From Chrysomallon squamiferum (taxonomy: Eukaryota; Mollusca; Gastropoda; Neomphalida; Peltospiridae): a DNA stretch of 64,000 nucleotides. The position numbers and the translations under genes were made by a program. Location of the stretch: assembly GCA_012295275.1 (NCBI GenBank), contig CM022676.1, forward strand, positions 1,508,510 to 1,572,509. Reading direction: 5' to 3'. Position 1 is the stretch's first letter. Every line of letters starts with the position of its first letter. The notes under the pieces are model-generated. The model was not told the DNA's origin. It did not search any database and saw only the letters and a list, made by a program, of their open reading frames with translations. Positions 38,605-50,304 of the stretch are shown in pieces.

Positions 38605-39374
38605 CGGTGTGTGTGTTTGTTTATGTTGTCTCATTTCAGAAGCCAAATTAAGTTGTGCTGCATCTTCAGAACTCTATAATGCAGTGTATGTCAAATCTGT
38701 ATCTATAAGCTCTGTATGATACATTCTAAATCAAATTTAAAACTGTCTATCCATAAGATCCTAGAATTCTAAATTTAAAAATAGAAACAAATGCTAGAGA
38801 AAAAAGTAAACCTCAAGAAATCTTGCAGAAACAAAGAACATGTAAAACTGAGGTGTGAGATCTTTTAAAATCACATTCATCTTTTAAGGACAAAACCATT
38901 TGATAATGTGGTTGCCATGGATACATGTTAATCCACTGCCAACACTAGTTCAAACCAACAGCAAACACATTTACAATACCAGAGTAAATAGTAAGATAGT
39001 TAATATACTTTTATTCATAGATGAATTTTCATGAAATGTCAAAAAATAATGACTATGCCTTTTCATGAATAGATAAATAAACAATAATAATTTACAAAAC
39101 ATCCATATATGTATTCTGGAAATCATGAATAGATGACAAAATAATTTTTAAAAAATATTCGTACATTTATAAAATCATGAAATGATGACTAAAATAAACA
39201 ATATTATAAGATGAATAAAATGATTGCTGAGTTAATTACTGAATAAGTGAATAAAGTAAATCAATAAACATTTTTAAGTTGTATTCATGAAATCACTGAA
39301 TAACTGAATAAAGAAATAAATAAAAGAGTAAAAATTGAGAATTTCTAATTATAAGAGATTTAATTTTCACTCAC
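36788..39374 (-). other. ets intron, segment D
   Basis: AT-rich intron with no exon seen. It contains poly-T patches near 37625 and a degenerate tandem with a GT tract at 38.39-38.77 kb. Confidence 0.6.
38390..38770. repeat. degenerate tandem repeat interrupted by a GT tract
   Basis: Diverged units with tctataagctctctatgata and aatcaaatctgtat flank a GT/GAGT-rich core (about 38520-38620). The microsatellite seems to have grown inside the minisatellite. Confidence 0.7.
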
Positions 39375-39513
39375 CCAGACTTTCATCGGACAGATCTGAC
39401 ATGGATGGAACTTTCTGGAGTGTAGGGACTCTGTGATCTTCATGTGACTCAACCGGGGTCATTACACAGTTCAGCCTGTCCATCTCCTTACCTAGTTCTG
39501 TACCATACAGCAC
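39375..39513 (-). CDS. ets1/2: Ets1/2-type factor, second coding exon
   Basis: Exon of 139 bp, acceptor ttgtttcag, donor CTGG|GTGAGT. It enters in phase 0 after the ATG exon and leaves in phase 1 into the MAPK-site exon (or the candidate micro-exon or cassette). The peptide begins VLYGTELGKEMDRLNCVMTP, continues through a VPTLQKVP stretch and ends with SMSDLSDESL, an acidic serine-rich tail with casein-kinase-2-like sites. Vertebrate Ets1/2 have an equally variable region here, so the assignment rests on splice phase and position. An internal GTAAGG at 39491-39486 could act as an alternative donor: it would leave only seven codons plus G, still phase 1, so its use would delete 39 codons in frame. 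Confidence 0.85.
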
Positions 39514-42500
39514 CTGAAACAATAGTTATTTTTATTATCAGCAGTAGCAGCAGCAGCAGCAGTAGTAGTGGTAATAATAATATTAGTAATAGTAAGCAGT
39601 ATTCTTGTTGTAGCAGATCTAACAAAACTAAAAGCTCTAGTACACTAGTATTAATAGTAAGTTGTGTTTTACTTCAGAAATCACTTAAGAAAAGGAAAAG
39701 ACTGAAAACAAACTGATGCTGATAATTAATTAAACATTTTATTTGAAATATTATAAATTTTATTATTTTAGCATTATTATTATTATCAACATCATTAATA
39801 CTATCACCATTATTACTTTGCAGCTAAAATTATATTATTATCCATAAATATATCTATGCAAATTAAAATAAATAATTAGTATGCTGTCTTCATGCATTAG
39901 GTTAATGACATTTGCTGACATAAGCAAAGAGCTTATGTTTATTAGATAAAGCATCCTTTACACATATATCCTATTAAAAAAAATTACAGCAATATGGAGC
40001 AGCAGTTGAAACAAGAAATTATTAATAAAAATTAATAACAATAATAAAAATAGCAATAACAATAATAAAATGTGAAATAAAGGACATTAATTAATTTTTT
40101 TTAATGTTCAAGATTTCTGATTTATTTTAATTACTCTTGAATGTTAAACTTTTGTAAGTTTTCAAACTGAACAACGATGCTGTAGCCACAGTTTGTTGAC
40201 AGCACACAAGAGGCGTAGCTGTCCACACACAGCAAACACTGATAAACTTGTCCTGAAGCTGAGGTTTAAAATTCCACAGACCAAACTGGCAGCTCTCTCA
40301 ATAGGAAGATCACGTCTGGTGACGCCCAGACAATATTTAAAGTCAGCCATTTTAGTTCCACCATGTTGCTGTGTGTGTTTTCAACTGTTAGCAAAACTGC
40401 TGCACATACCTCTTTAAATCCATGATTACCAATATCTATTTTTAAACCAGCTTAGAAACAAACAGTTCTGTAAAGTTACTATCTGTGTTTATTTTATAAT
40501 ATTTCTATTTGCAGATGAATAATCTGTCAGGTTACTAGTGCATGGCAACTCATTATTAACATTAAATAATGTTTAGTACTGATGAAAACATGGTTATTTT
40601 TAAAGAAGGCCCAGTCTTCCTTCAACTATTCATTCTATAAGATTTCCAAATAAAACAAAATAAACTTACTGTCACAATTTATTCTATCACTATCAGCAGG
40701 TTTCATAAATAAATTAGAGATATTCCTTATTTAATTTTGTTTGTTTTAATGATTAACATTTTCTTTTATTAAAATTACTAGTTTACTGAATATAAAAACC
40801 ATCTCCCTCTAACACCACACCTTTATGAGCTTCAGTGTAGGCATTTTATACAGTTTTGAATGTACTTTACCTTTTTTCTAAAATGTCACATTTAAAAATA
40901 ATAAACAAAGTATGAATTATTTTTCCTAAGATTTAGTTCATTTGAACTTGCTGGAGTTTTGCTCACTGTTCAGCAGGGGCTGGGTTCGTGGTATGCGACT
41001 TCAGAAAAAAATTAAAATTAAGCTAAAACCCAGTCTGTAAGTCTGCATACAGAACTGGAAAGAATTGTTACCACTGTTTTGTTTTTCTACTATTCATGCA
41101 ATCTAGAATTTGCTTTTACTCAGCTATGTATGTTTTTGATGGAAGCTTTTTACTGACAGAAGCAAACACAAGAGCCACACTGTGAACCAGAAGATGGTTA
41201 TGCAGCTAAATGCAACTAACATAAAATTTGCACCACAAAGACAGGAAGTAGCAACAGAGAGTACAAAGCAATACGTTTCATAAAAATATTCCTTTTGAAA
41301 GAAAGAAGTGAGTGCTGTCAATAAAATGCATGGTATTAACACAGTAAAAGCATTTTCAACATATTTATAAATTTAACTGTAGTAATTAAGAAAACTTCTT
41401 TTTTTTCTAGAAGAATCAATGGTCAGTAGACATCTGAAAAGAAACTAGCACCAAAGGCATTGTTGATCTTAGCATAAGAGTCTGATTTGGGTAATGCATT
41501 TCCTGAGACATTACAATGATTACATAAATTAAGCAAATGAATTTCATCATAGTTTCTGTATTTTTCTCTAATAAATTCATGTTACTAATCTAACTGAAAT
41601 AAACTCACTGATTCCCACTACATTACAGTAATTTAACATATATAGTAAGTATAATGACTTTGAAATATGATACTGGTATAATTCTTGCATGGATGGTGGT
41701 AACCATTTTCTTCTCTTTTTTTGAAAAGATTTCTATTACACAAAACATCGCTTTTAGTCTTGTTTTGGTTTCTTGGCATTTTTTGGCATTAAGTTTGAAA
41801 TACTATCTGTACATTCTTTTTTTTATAAAAACAGCTAAAAATCTACTGATCTATCTCTTTCAGTCTGTGTTGTATGGCGCAATATAATCTGTATTTGTTT
41901 ATATATATACACATTATTTTTTCTTCTTTTTATTCACTTTTAAGGACCAAATAAAGCTGTGCTGCATTTTCCTAATAAACTAACAGATGGACTGTGTTCT
42001 GTAATATTGTTAGCATTATAAAAACTTGTTTTCACTTTCAACTTTTTATGAAATATTTCCTTAATATTTACACACACACTCACACTTTCTCTCTACATTA
42101 TAAATACAGTTTTATTTATTTATTATCATTACTAATTATTCTGGCTTACAGACAGATGTATTTCACTGAGAAAGTTCAGGTACTATGAAAAAAAACGAGT
42201 CAAAAACAAATTCAGTGTTTGACATGGCAGTTATGTTTGGCCTTTTTGCACTGAAATCTAGACGTCAACCTAGTGTAATTTTAAACAGTCCATAATTGTT
42301 ATAATGACGATTTTCAGTAAAAATTTCATTATTCTCGTAATCACTGAATCTAAATGAATTAGCCATTAAACTGAAAACAGTTTCGTGTCATGTGACAGAA
42401 ACTGCAAAGCATCATAAACACTAAATATTGTTTAATTATATAAATATGTTATGATTTGGTTACACAATAAACATGTATAAATTAAATATTATAAAAAGCT

Positions 42501-42596
42501 TGACCTACTAACGAACTGTTTCATTCATGAGAAAGCAATGGTAGTTTCATGAATGAAAGGTCGACACGAAACCGAGGCTTAGCTTAAGTTCCTTAC
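39514..42596 (-). other. ets intron between first and second coding exons
   Basis: About 3.1 kb. GCA/GTA trinucleotides lie next to the acceptor (39538-39570). A less AT-rich block at 40.16-40.43 kb is open on both strands, but I could not give it consistent splice sites. The rest is ordinary AT-rich intron. Confidence 0.55.
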
Positions 42597-42705
42597 CTTA
42601 GTTATTCTCACTGGCGGACAAAATTTTCGTTTCTTCGACTCGTTGGGGAAAAATTCCACGTTCTCCATCCCGAAATCACTATTATAGAATTCTAGGTCCA
42701 TAATC
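42597..42705 (-). CDS. ets1/2: Ets1/2-type factor, first coding exon (ATG exon)
   Basis: The exon starts at 42705 after acceptor ttatcattttag. The ATG is at 42701, five bases in, and 35 codons run to the donor CTAAG|GTAAGG in phase 0. The peptide begins MDLEFYNSDFGMENVEFF and ends with a basic segment KKRKFCPPVRITK that could help nuclear localisation. Upstream stops and the acceptor just before the ATG fix this start. The following exon (39375-39513) starts in phase 0, which agrees. N-terminal residues are not conserved with vertebrates, so confidence comes from the ATG, both splice sites, phase match and promoter context. Confidence 0.85.
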
Positions 42706-43269
42706 CTAAAATGATAAAGGATGCAACTAACTATAAACAGAAATAAACAGCGATGTTTTAATAGGTCATTCACAAACGCACGGCCATGTTGAAATGTGAC
42801 ACCAGAAAACGCGGCGTCGTGTGTTCGACAGGTGAATGAATGACACACACTGGCAGTTCTAATAAACATAATTTATTATTATACAAAAACCACAAAGTCA
42901 AACCGCAAGAATGGCCGTTATCTGTCTGCAACGATGCATGTAAAATGAAGTAAATATATTCACGATGACTAGATAGCTGAACAAATAAAAGTTTAAGTAA
43001 ATAAATAAATATTGTTAGGCTAAACAATGCATTCACATAAATTAAGTCATTAAAATGCTCCAAATCGAGGCAAATTTTAGGCCCCCTACTAGGCCATAGC
43101 CTAACGCTGTGACGGTAATTATAAGTTATTAATAGATAATTTACAATTATGTTTATACTTTGAGTTTTTAGAATTACAGTTAAAATTATGCAAATCTTAT
43201 AAACAAATATATTTTAATTTACTAAATAATATTAGAAATCTAACTTTGGAACAAAAGTTAAGGTCTTAC

Positions 43270-43474
43270 CGGCAAAGCCGTCTGATAAATCCAACTCGAA
43301 ATACCCCTTTCTTTCAAATGCGATGAAAAGTATTAGGTCACGCAGATGAAGAAACGAAATCCGTAGAAGTTTTTAGCTAAATTACTCCTTAGACCAGCTC
43401 TCCATCCGTTCAGTTTAACAGAAATGTAAGTCAATTGTCAAATGATAGCTTGTGTTCTTATGATGATCATCAAA
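43270..43474 (-). other. ets1/2: non-coding first exon (5' UTR) of the ets gene
   Basis: The minus strand has a consensus donor GCCG|GTAAGACC at 43270, which would splice to the acceptor at 42706. The 5' limit is inferred at about 43474, where similarity to the 46-kb copy stops and about 90 bases below the CCAAT box. It holds a short upstream ORF (ATGGAGAGCTGG..., seven codons, then TAA). No other function is visible. Confidence 0.6.
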
Positions 43475-43640
43475 ATAGCTTCCTTGTCTTTTCTTATGGG
43501 ACAAATTTAGAAGTTGGTACAGCGACAACCTGTTGTTTCGAGGATTTTACCAAACCTTCGTTCTGATTGGTTGGCAATATTTACCGCTACTGACAGATAG
43601 CTAATGTCAGTGTTTCATTGGGTGAGTTTATTTAGGACAG
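43475..43640 (-). promoter_or_regulatory. main ets promoter region with two CCAAT boxes
   Basis: Inverted CCAAT boxes at 43566-43570 and 43617-43621 lie upstream of the non-coding exon in transcript direction, at typical distances of about 90 and 145 bases from the inferred start. A GATA-like word (agatag) lies between them. There is no TATA box. Base composition is less AT-rich than the flanks. Confidence 0.55.
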
Positions 43641-44224
43641 GGTCAAGGGGAGGTTTTAACCTAAGAAACAGGTTGAGATCAAAAGATTAAACCCCTTTTA
43701 GAGTTTAACAGTAAATTTTCTTTTCGTAGAACTAAACTTAATTTTAAAAATAAATATCAAAGAAAATTAAACTTACAATTTATGTACAACACATTCCCAC
43801 ACTGATTAACAAAAATAAGCGCGTTCAAAACATGTTACTTAGATTATGTGTTTGTTTTTTTTTCCTTTATTTTTCCCCACTTCCTTTTAAATTTAAAAAC
43901 ATTTTTTTATTTATTTATTTTTATTTTATGTATTGTGTGTCTGTGAATTAAAATTTTTGGATGTGCATTCGTTTATTATTATTTTTTTTTTTTTTTCACT
44001 GACCCTCTGTTTTCTTTATTATTTTTATCAATAATTGATTTAATGGCTTCATGAGCATCTAAATTTTTATAACAATGTTTCTAAAAAAAAACCCAAGAGA
44101 ACATACACTTATCACCATATTATTTTCTCTCTAATATATTAAATAAAAAAAAATAAGTAACAAACAAAAATCATTTTAAAATTAGAAAAGAAAGTCAGGC
44201 GTAGGGACGGACGTACGGATAGAG

Positions 44225-44310
44225 ATAACAAGACAGAGAGACAGACAGAAAGACAGAGAGACAGACAGAAAGACAGAGAGAGAGAAACAGAAAGAGATAG
44301 ACAGCTAGAG
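44225..44310. repeat. GACAGAGA tandem repeat
   Basis: About four units of gacagagagacagacagaaa, grading into GA. Confidence 0.9.
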
Positions 44311-44548
44311 AGAGAGAAAATCAGATGTTACAATATTGCATGAAAACAATAAAAAATTTAACTAAAAAGAAAAATATCGCTGTTTGTAAAACTTTACAAA
44401 ACGCTTTATAGATTTGTTTCGACCCAAATAAGATTTTGCTTCTGCCAAAAAGGAAGAGATTTTTCCTGGGTCACAGAGGCTTATTATTGACACCGCCTAG
44501 CAGAAAATAAACAAAAGCTGGCAGAAAAAGCGAAAACTCCACAAATAT

Positions 44549-44640
44549 GTCCATTTTAAACAAAAAGGCTCATTTTGTTTATCCGTTACAGCAAAACCGA
44601 CTTGAAACATCCGATATCACGTATATACAGAAATATAAAG
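44549..44640 (+). CDS. weak candidate plus-strand exon, unknown product
   Basis: From ATG at 44549 the plus strand is open (MSILNKKAHFVYPLQQ...) to a donor AAAG|GTAAGC at 44640, phase 1. Alternatively an acceptor gtttatccgttacag would start the exon at 44601. No partner exon with matching phase was found. Divergent from the ets promoter by 1 kb, so it could be a bidirectional transcript. I do not recognise the peptide. Confidence 0.2.
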
Positions 44641-45223
44641 GTAAGCAAAATAACTGTAAATCCTAGAGTTTATTGTTAATCATTCATTCATATTTTTTCT
44701 TTCTTTCTTCTTCTTCTCTTTTTTTTTTTTTTTTTAATATTTTATTTGTTTATTTTTTTACGTAAATTCTATACCAGCAGACACATCCGCTATATTAAAC
44801 GAGCATACAGCGCTATTTTACAAATTATTATAGTTGTGTTTATTTTTAGTCACATTTACGTCATAGACGTAACGTACCATGCGCACAGGTGTTTCCGAGG
44901 AGACCTAAAAATAAGGTTACAGAAATGTTTGACCAATCGATTTGTGGAGAAATACTAATCTAGGGAGGACCCATAATCCAAGGTCTCCTTCTTCAGACAC
45001 TGTGCTCAAAATAGAAATAAAACAAAACTTTTTTCTTTATATTTTAATTTAAAAAAATCTCTTCCTTCTCGCCACGATGGAGGGTGTGGTCTTAAAATTA
45101 ATGTTTTACTCTGTTAACAGAGAAAATAAAAAGCCAGCACTGCATGGATAAAAATATAATCCTGGATGTACTTATATAAGCTACTTTATAAAAATGTAAT
45201 AATTTAGAAAACAAACTAGAATT

Positions 45224-45238
45224 GAGAGAGAGAGAGAG

Positions 45239-45299
<61 letters not shown>
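45224..45299. repeat. (GA)n microsatellite
   Basis: About 76 bases of GA with one GC interruption. Confidence 0.95.
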
Positions 45300-45302
<3 letters not shown>

Positions 45303-45641
45303 CTTCAACTTAACATAGATTATGAGCAGTTTAAAATAATGAATTAATAATCTATTGTTTTTCACCTGTAAACTAATAATTACATGTAATATTATAATCA
45401 TAGTTGATAATCACATAATAATATATGTTCTGTGTGTGTTAAGTATAATATTATGTTCACCGAATCGATGACGTTTATTTCAAATAACAGTTTTAAATAT
45501 TAGTCTATATGGGTATAGGAGTCTTTGTAATTAATGTTTAACAAAGATATCTCACATTACAAAAAAGGGTGTTTATAATGAAGCATTATTTTTCTTCCAG
45601 AGTGAGAAAAAACAAATCAAAACAAATAAGGACGATATACT

Positions 45642-45642
45642 T

Positions 45643-45720
<78 letters not shown>
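45642..45720. repeat. (GA)n microsatellite
   Basis: About 79 bases of pure GA, 340 bases from the previous GA tract. Confidence 0.95.
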
Positions 45721-45724
<4 letters not shown>

Positions 45725-46284
45725 AATAATATATGGCAGGGTTGGCAGCAAGAACAACAGTTATGATTATCATAAACATCATCGTCTATCTTGTTATCAT
45801 CATTACTATCATTATCATCAGTAAAATTATCATCATAATTATTGTTGTCGCCGTCGTCGTTGTTATGGAATGTGCCACCCTGCAAATATTTTCTGAGTTA
45901 TTTCCCAACCAACCACAGTCCCACGATCTTTTTCTTTCTCATTCATTATTATTACTTTATTTTTTTCAAATTTTACGCCTCGAGCTTGTTCAGCAAATTC
46001 ACCAGACTTACATCACAAAGAATCAGATCAACAAGCTGACGTAATCTAGCGAAAGATAATTTGTCGGAAATTTATAATTGCTAAATACTTCTTAATCCGG
46101 TATAATCTTTGACTGCATCCTGTAATCCTACACATCTTATAGATTAAAAGTTATTTTTGTTTATTTTAAGGAAATGAAAGAAACGATCGTTTAAATGCAG
46201 CTGGCATGACTATTAGAGGTCAGGGGTCAAGGATGTATTAATTAATTAATTAATATTTTGTTAAAAATTATAATTTATTAAATA

Positions 46285-46521
46285 ATCTAACTTTGCAACA
46301 AACGTTAAGGTCTTGCCGGCAAAGCCGTCTGATAAATCCAACTCGAAATACCCCTTTCTTTCAAATGCGATGAAAAGTATTAGGTCACGCAGATGAAGAA
46401 ACGAAATCCGTAGAAGTTTTTAGCTAAATTACTCCTTAGACCAGCTCTCCATCCGTTCAGTTTAACAGAAATGTAAGTCAATTGTCAAATGATAGCTTGT
46501 GTTCTTATGATGATCATCAAA
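46285..46521 (-). pseudogene. second copy of the ets non-coding first exon, donor GT changed to GC
   Basis: A 237-bp direct copy of 43238-43474, same strand, offset exactly 3047 bases with no indel. The exon part (46317-46521 plus one base) is identical. All three differences lie in the 31 bases on the intron side, and one changes the donor from GTAAG to GCAAG. The copy lacks the CCAAT promoter found beside the original. It is either a broken duplicate or an alternative first exon using a weak GC donor. Similarity continues weakly about 25 bases further into the intron side. Confidence 0.85.
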
Positions 46522-47015
46522 TTATACATTATATAAATTAAAAAAAAAAAAATTCATTAATAATAAATAATTATATATATATTTATAATAACAATATTAG
46601 TAGCAGCAGTCATAGTAACAGTAGTAGTATTCGTTGTTGCATAGTAGTAGAATATTTATGTTTAAATATAATGTATGTTTGTACGTATGTATTTGTACAA
46701 GCTAATGTACAAACCTAGTGATTATAACAGTACTAGTAGTAGTAGTCATAGTAACACTAAAGTAGTGCAGTAGTTAGTAGTAGTAGCAGTAACAGAAGTA
46801 GTAATAATTGTAGCAATAGTTATGTTTAATATGTGTGTGTTTGTACGTATATATTTGTATGTATGGGTGCAAGCTTACGTGCATGGTTGCATGAATAACT
46901 GCTACATTCGCGCATTCTTTAGCTGCACTTGCAGTACACTTCCCCACACACACCTAGTTAACACACAGTAATTATATTATTTTTCTTTTTTCATGGCGTT
47001 TTGTGCGTGGGCGTC

Positions 47016-47211
47016 AGATTCCCAACGGTATGAATGAACGCTTGGTTGACACATGTTCAGCATACACCAATATCTGGGTATATATCCATTCACGTGATCC
47101 TGAATGCATACATAGCTCCAGTTATCTTCCCATAAACAACGACGATTGTAATGAAAGAACACCAGCAGACGGATTGATGAGGTTGACGTTTTACCTGTTG
47201 CACATTGCCAG
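47016..47211 (+). other. less AT-rich open block, possible exon
   Basis: The plus strand has a possible acceptor ggcgtcag before 47016, an open frame (IPNGMNERLVDTCSAYTN...) and a possible donor GCCA|GTAAGG after 47211. The minus strand is also open across it. Composition differs from the surrounding repeats. With no phase partner and no recognised family it may equally be a regulatory element or transposon scrap. Confidence 0.2.
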
Positions 47212-47681
47212 TAAGGTTTCGTTTTGATTTTGACCTTTTGACACCTCAAAACTTTTCTTCGAGTATCTGTTTATAATAGCTGAAGTGAATTTAGGAACAA
47301 AGGAAAAAGACTGCAAACAATAGATTCTGGGATTCGTTATGATGATTTTTCTACCAGGCTTTATTTACGATGACATTAGCATTGTCAGCCTAAACTGCAG
47401 CAGAAACACATAAATAAATAACCTATTAACAAGAAAGTCCTTCTGGCTTCATGATATGATTATCTTTTGTTTATTCGATTTTTTTTACTCAGTTTAGTGT
47501 TCATGTTTATTTTTAGAAATTTTGATTAGATGCGTTTAAATTAATCAAACATAAACTTTTAAAAAAATGTAACTGACATATCATTTCATCACGAGTAGTT
47601 TTTGTTTTATTACTCTGACTACACTAACTTTAATCTGCTGCTAATGCCATCACTATTATCAACCCTGTACAACCCTACTAC

Positions 47682-47703
47682 TACAGTACTACTACTACTA
47701 CGG

Positions 47704-47742
<39 letters not shown>

Positions 47743-47802
47743 ATAATAATAATACTAATACTAATAATAATAATAATAATAATATAGTAGTAGTAGTAGT
47801 AT
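47682..47802. repeat. (CTA)n/(AAT)n/(TAG)n trinucleotide cluster
   Basis: CTA repeats pass into AAT and then TAG repeats. CTA and TAG are complementary, so the cluster is partly palindromic. Confidence 0.95.
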
Positions 47803-48077
47803 TTTATGTAGTTATACTGTATTATTACTAATACAGTAATATTAGTACTATTAAGAACTATTTGTATTTAATTTCTAGTTATAACTTGTAAGTTCCAGTT
47901 CTATTCAGCTACAAAACAGAGACAGCACAGCATTCACGAGATTCAGCTCGGTTTATCACTGATTTCACATAACATCTGGCCCGATTTAAAAACAGTAATA
48001 ATAATAATAATTTACAAAATATTAAAAACCTTCAAGACCACATAAATATTATAATACAGAGCAAGAAGACATCAAAT

Positions 48078-48120
48078 AATAATAATAATAATAAAATAAT
48101 AATAATAATAATAATAATTT
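48078..48120. repeat. (AAT)n microsatellite
   Basis: AAT trinucleotides in two blocks split by AAAAT. Confidence 0.9.
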
Positions 48121-49353
48121 TAATAAAAACACTAATAACAATAATAAATCAATAAATCTATAGGAAGATAGATTAATCGGCAAAAATAGAAAAAGAGGGT
48201 GTTCAAAGATTGCGCCCCGCCTCAATGTCCGCTGAGAAATAGATGACCTTTAATGGGTTGTAATGTTTCTGGCATTAGATCAAAGAAGTTACACTATCTC
48301 CTAAAAAATCTGGTGATTAAAAGTATACTTACAGTGCATATTTGTGGGCGTCGTTAATTTAGCAAACCGCGTCGTATATCATAACCACGTTTTAAAAAGA
48401 TGAATTTATTTTATTGTTATTATACAACCAAATTATTGCTGAAAAGAAATAAAATTATTATCATAATGGCTACATTTTAACTAATGTTCATAAAACATAT
48501 TTCTAATTCTAGTTTTATATTTTCTAACAAGCACAAATGTAAAAATAGTAAATAAGAATTTACGCACACTTCGCGACTATGTGTCACTGTTATTAAACAA
48601 AGTACAAAACCTATATTTATTTATGTGTTTGTTTGTTTATAATCACTATAAATACCGGTGGCAAGATATGATGACTTGGTAAATTTCTGTATATCTGGTC
48701 AGTGACCGAAAATATAGGAATTTATCTAGTCGTTATATCGTGTTACTATTTATAGAGATCGAAGGATGTAACGGTACTATTTAACTTTAAATACCTTAGG
48801 ATAGTTATAAAATTCTGAGCATAGTAATATAAAACGAATAAAGTTATGAAGATAATTTTTTTTTCTATGCAATATATTTTTAAATGTATCCGCTCACTTA
48901 TATATGCACACACACGTTTACACAGAAAATATGAGCAATACATATATAACTTGAAGGAAACTAGTATCAAGCATGCTTACATACACACATACATATACAT
49001 ACCTACCTTCATATGTGTATGTATATGTATGATAGTGGCTTTGTTTGACACCCAGTAGCCGATATTTTTCGTGTTGGGGTGTCGTAAAACATTCATTCAT
49101 TAATTAATTTATTACACACACACACACACACAAAACACACACGCACAAACACACACAAATAAAAAATCTTCACCCCACATACACATCAAGTTGTAAACGT
49201 GTCATTCTGAATAAAATATTTAAACTCTTTCTATTATAATATTGTTAATTTCACCTTGTTTCTGCTCTCGATGCAGTATTATAAACAAATAAAAACGAGT
49301 TGTTTGTTGTTTCTGTAATCAAGTTAATTTATGTGTTAAAAAACAAAAAAACT

Positions 49354-49457
49354 TCGCTGTCTGTTCGGCGACAGTTTGTCGTTGACTTCTGTCTGCCTTG
49401 TGCGACCCGGATATCCGGCCCAGCACGCGCGTTACCTTTCACGCCGCGACATATGCG
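49354..49457. promoter_or_regulatory. CpG-rich island 1, possible promoter
   Basis: Fourteen CpG dinucleotides in about 104 bases, set in AT-rich DNA that is nearly free of CpG, including cagcacgcgcg and cacgccgcgac. A possible minus-strand donor GAAAG|GTAACG lies inside. No adjoining coding exon was found. Confidence 0.35.
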
Positions 49458-49947
49458 TAGTAATTAGTAAATTGTAAGATAACCTTCGGAGAGATAAGAT
49501 TGTAGGATCAGTAAAGCGTGTTTTTAAAAAACAAACATTTTGTGGTTGTGAAAATATAATAACATTAATAAAGTGGTTTATGCGTTACGTATTATATACA
49601 TAATTTGACTGCTTCTGGTTGAAATCAAATGTTAATAGTTCTATAATATGTTTTAAATTATTATTTCCCACAACTTATACAGCATACATTTATCACACAG
49701 ACGCTTAGACAGATACACATGCACAAAACGCTCACATACACGCACACTGTGCAAGTCAAGATGAAGACCGAACCCAATATTTTTTAATAGATAAAATCGG
49801 TCAGTGCCTACCTTAATTAAAGATGTGAAGACATAGACACTTTTAGTCCCTGGTAAATATACATCTCAACAAACAAACACAGGTTCCAGCGTAAGTCAAG
49901 TAATTATTTTAATAAAAACAAATAATAGTTAATCAGTGCGATTAGAA

Positions 49948-50050
<103 letters not shown>

Positions 50051-50235
50051 AGTATATATATATATTGTTGACGATCAATCTTTAAAATCGGTGAATATTT
50101 CTAACAGTAATGTTTAAACATTAATATTAATCATTGAAGCAGAATATCGTTCCTTTATTATCTGAAAAATAGACGATTATTTATCGTCAATGCCAAAAAT
50201 TACAAAACAAAAAAGCACATACACATACTCTTTCT

Positions 50236-50258
50236 CACACACACACACACACACACAC

Positions 50259-50303
<45 letters not shown>
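50236..50303. repeat. (CA)n microsatellite
   Basis: About 68 bases of CA with one AA interruption. Confidence 0.95.

Positions 50304-50304
<1 letters not shown>

Noticed and set aside
40162-40430. Less AT-rich block, open on both strands, considered as another alternative first ets exon
   Set aside because: The minus-strand ATG frames have no donor in a phase that fits the next exon. A GTATGT donor at about 40407 leaves phase 2.
45569-45885. Arg-Glu and Ser-Leu repeat proteins over the GA tract
   Set aside because: Translated microsatellite.
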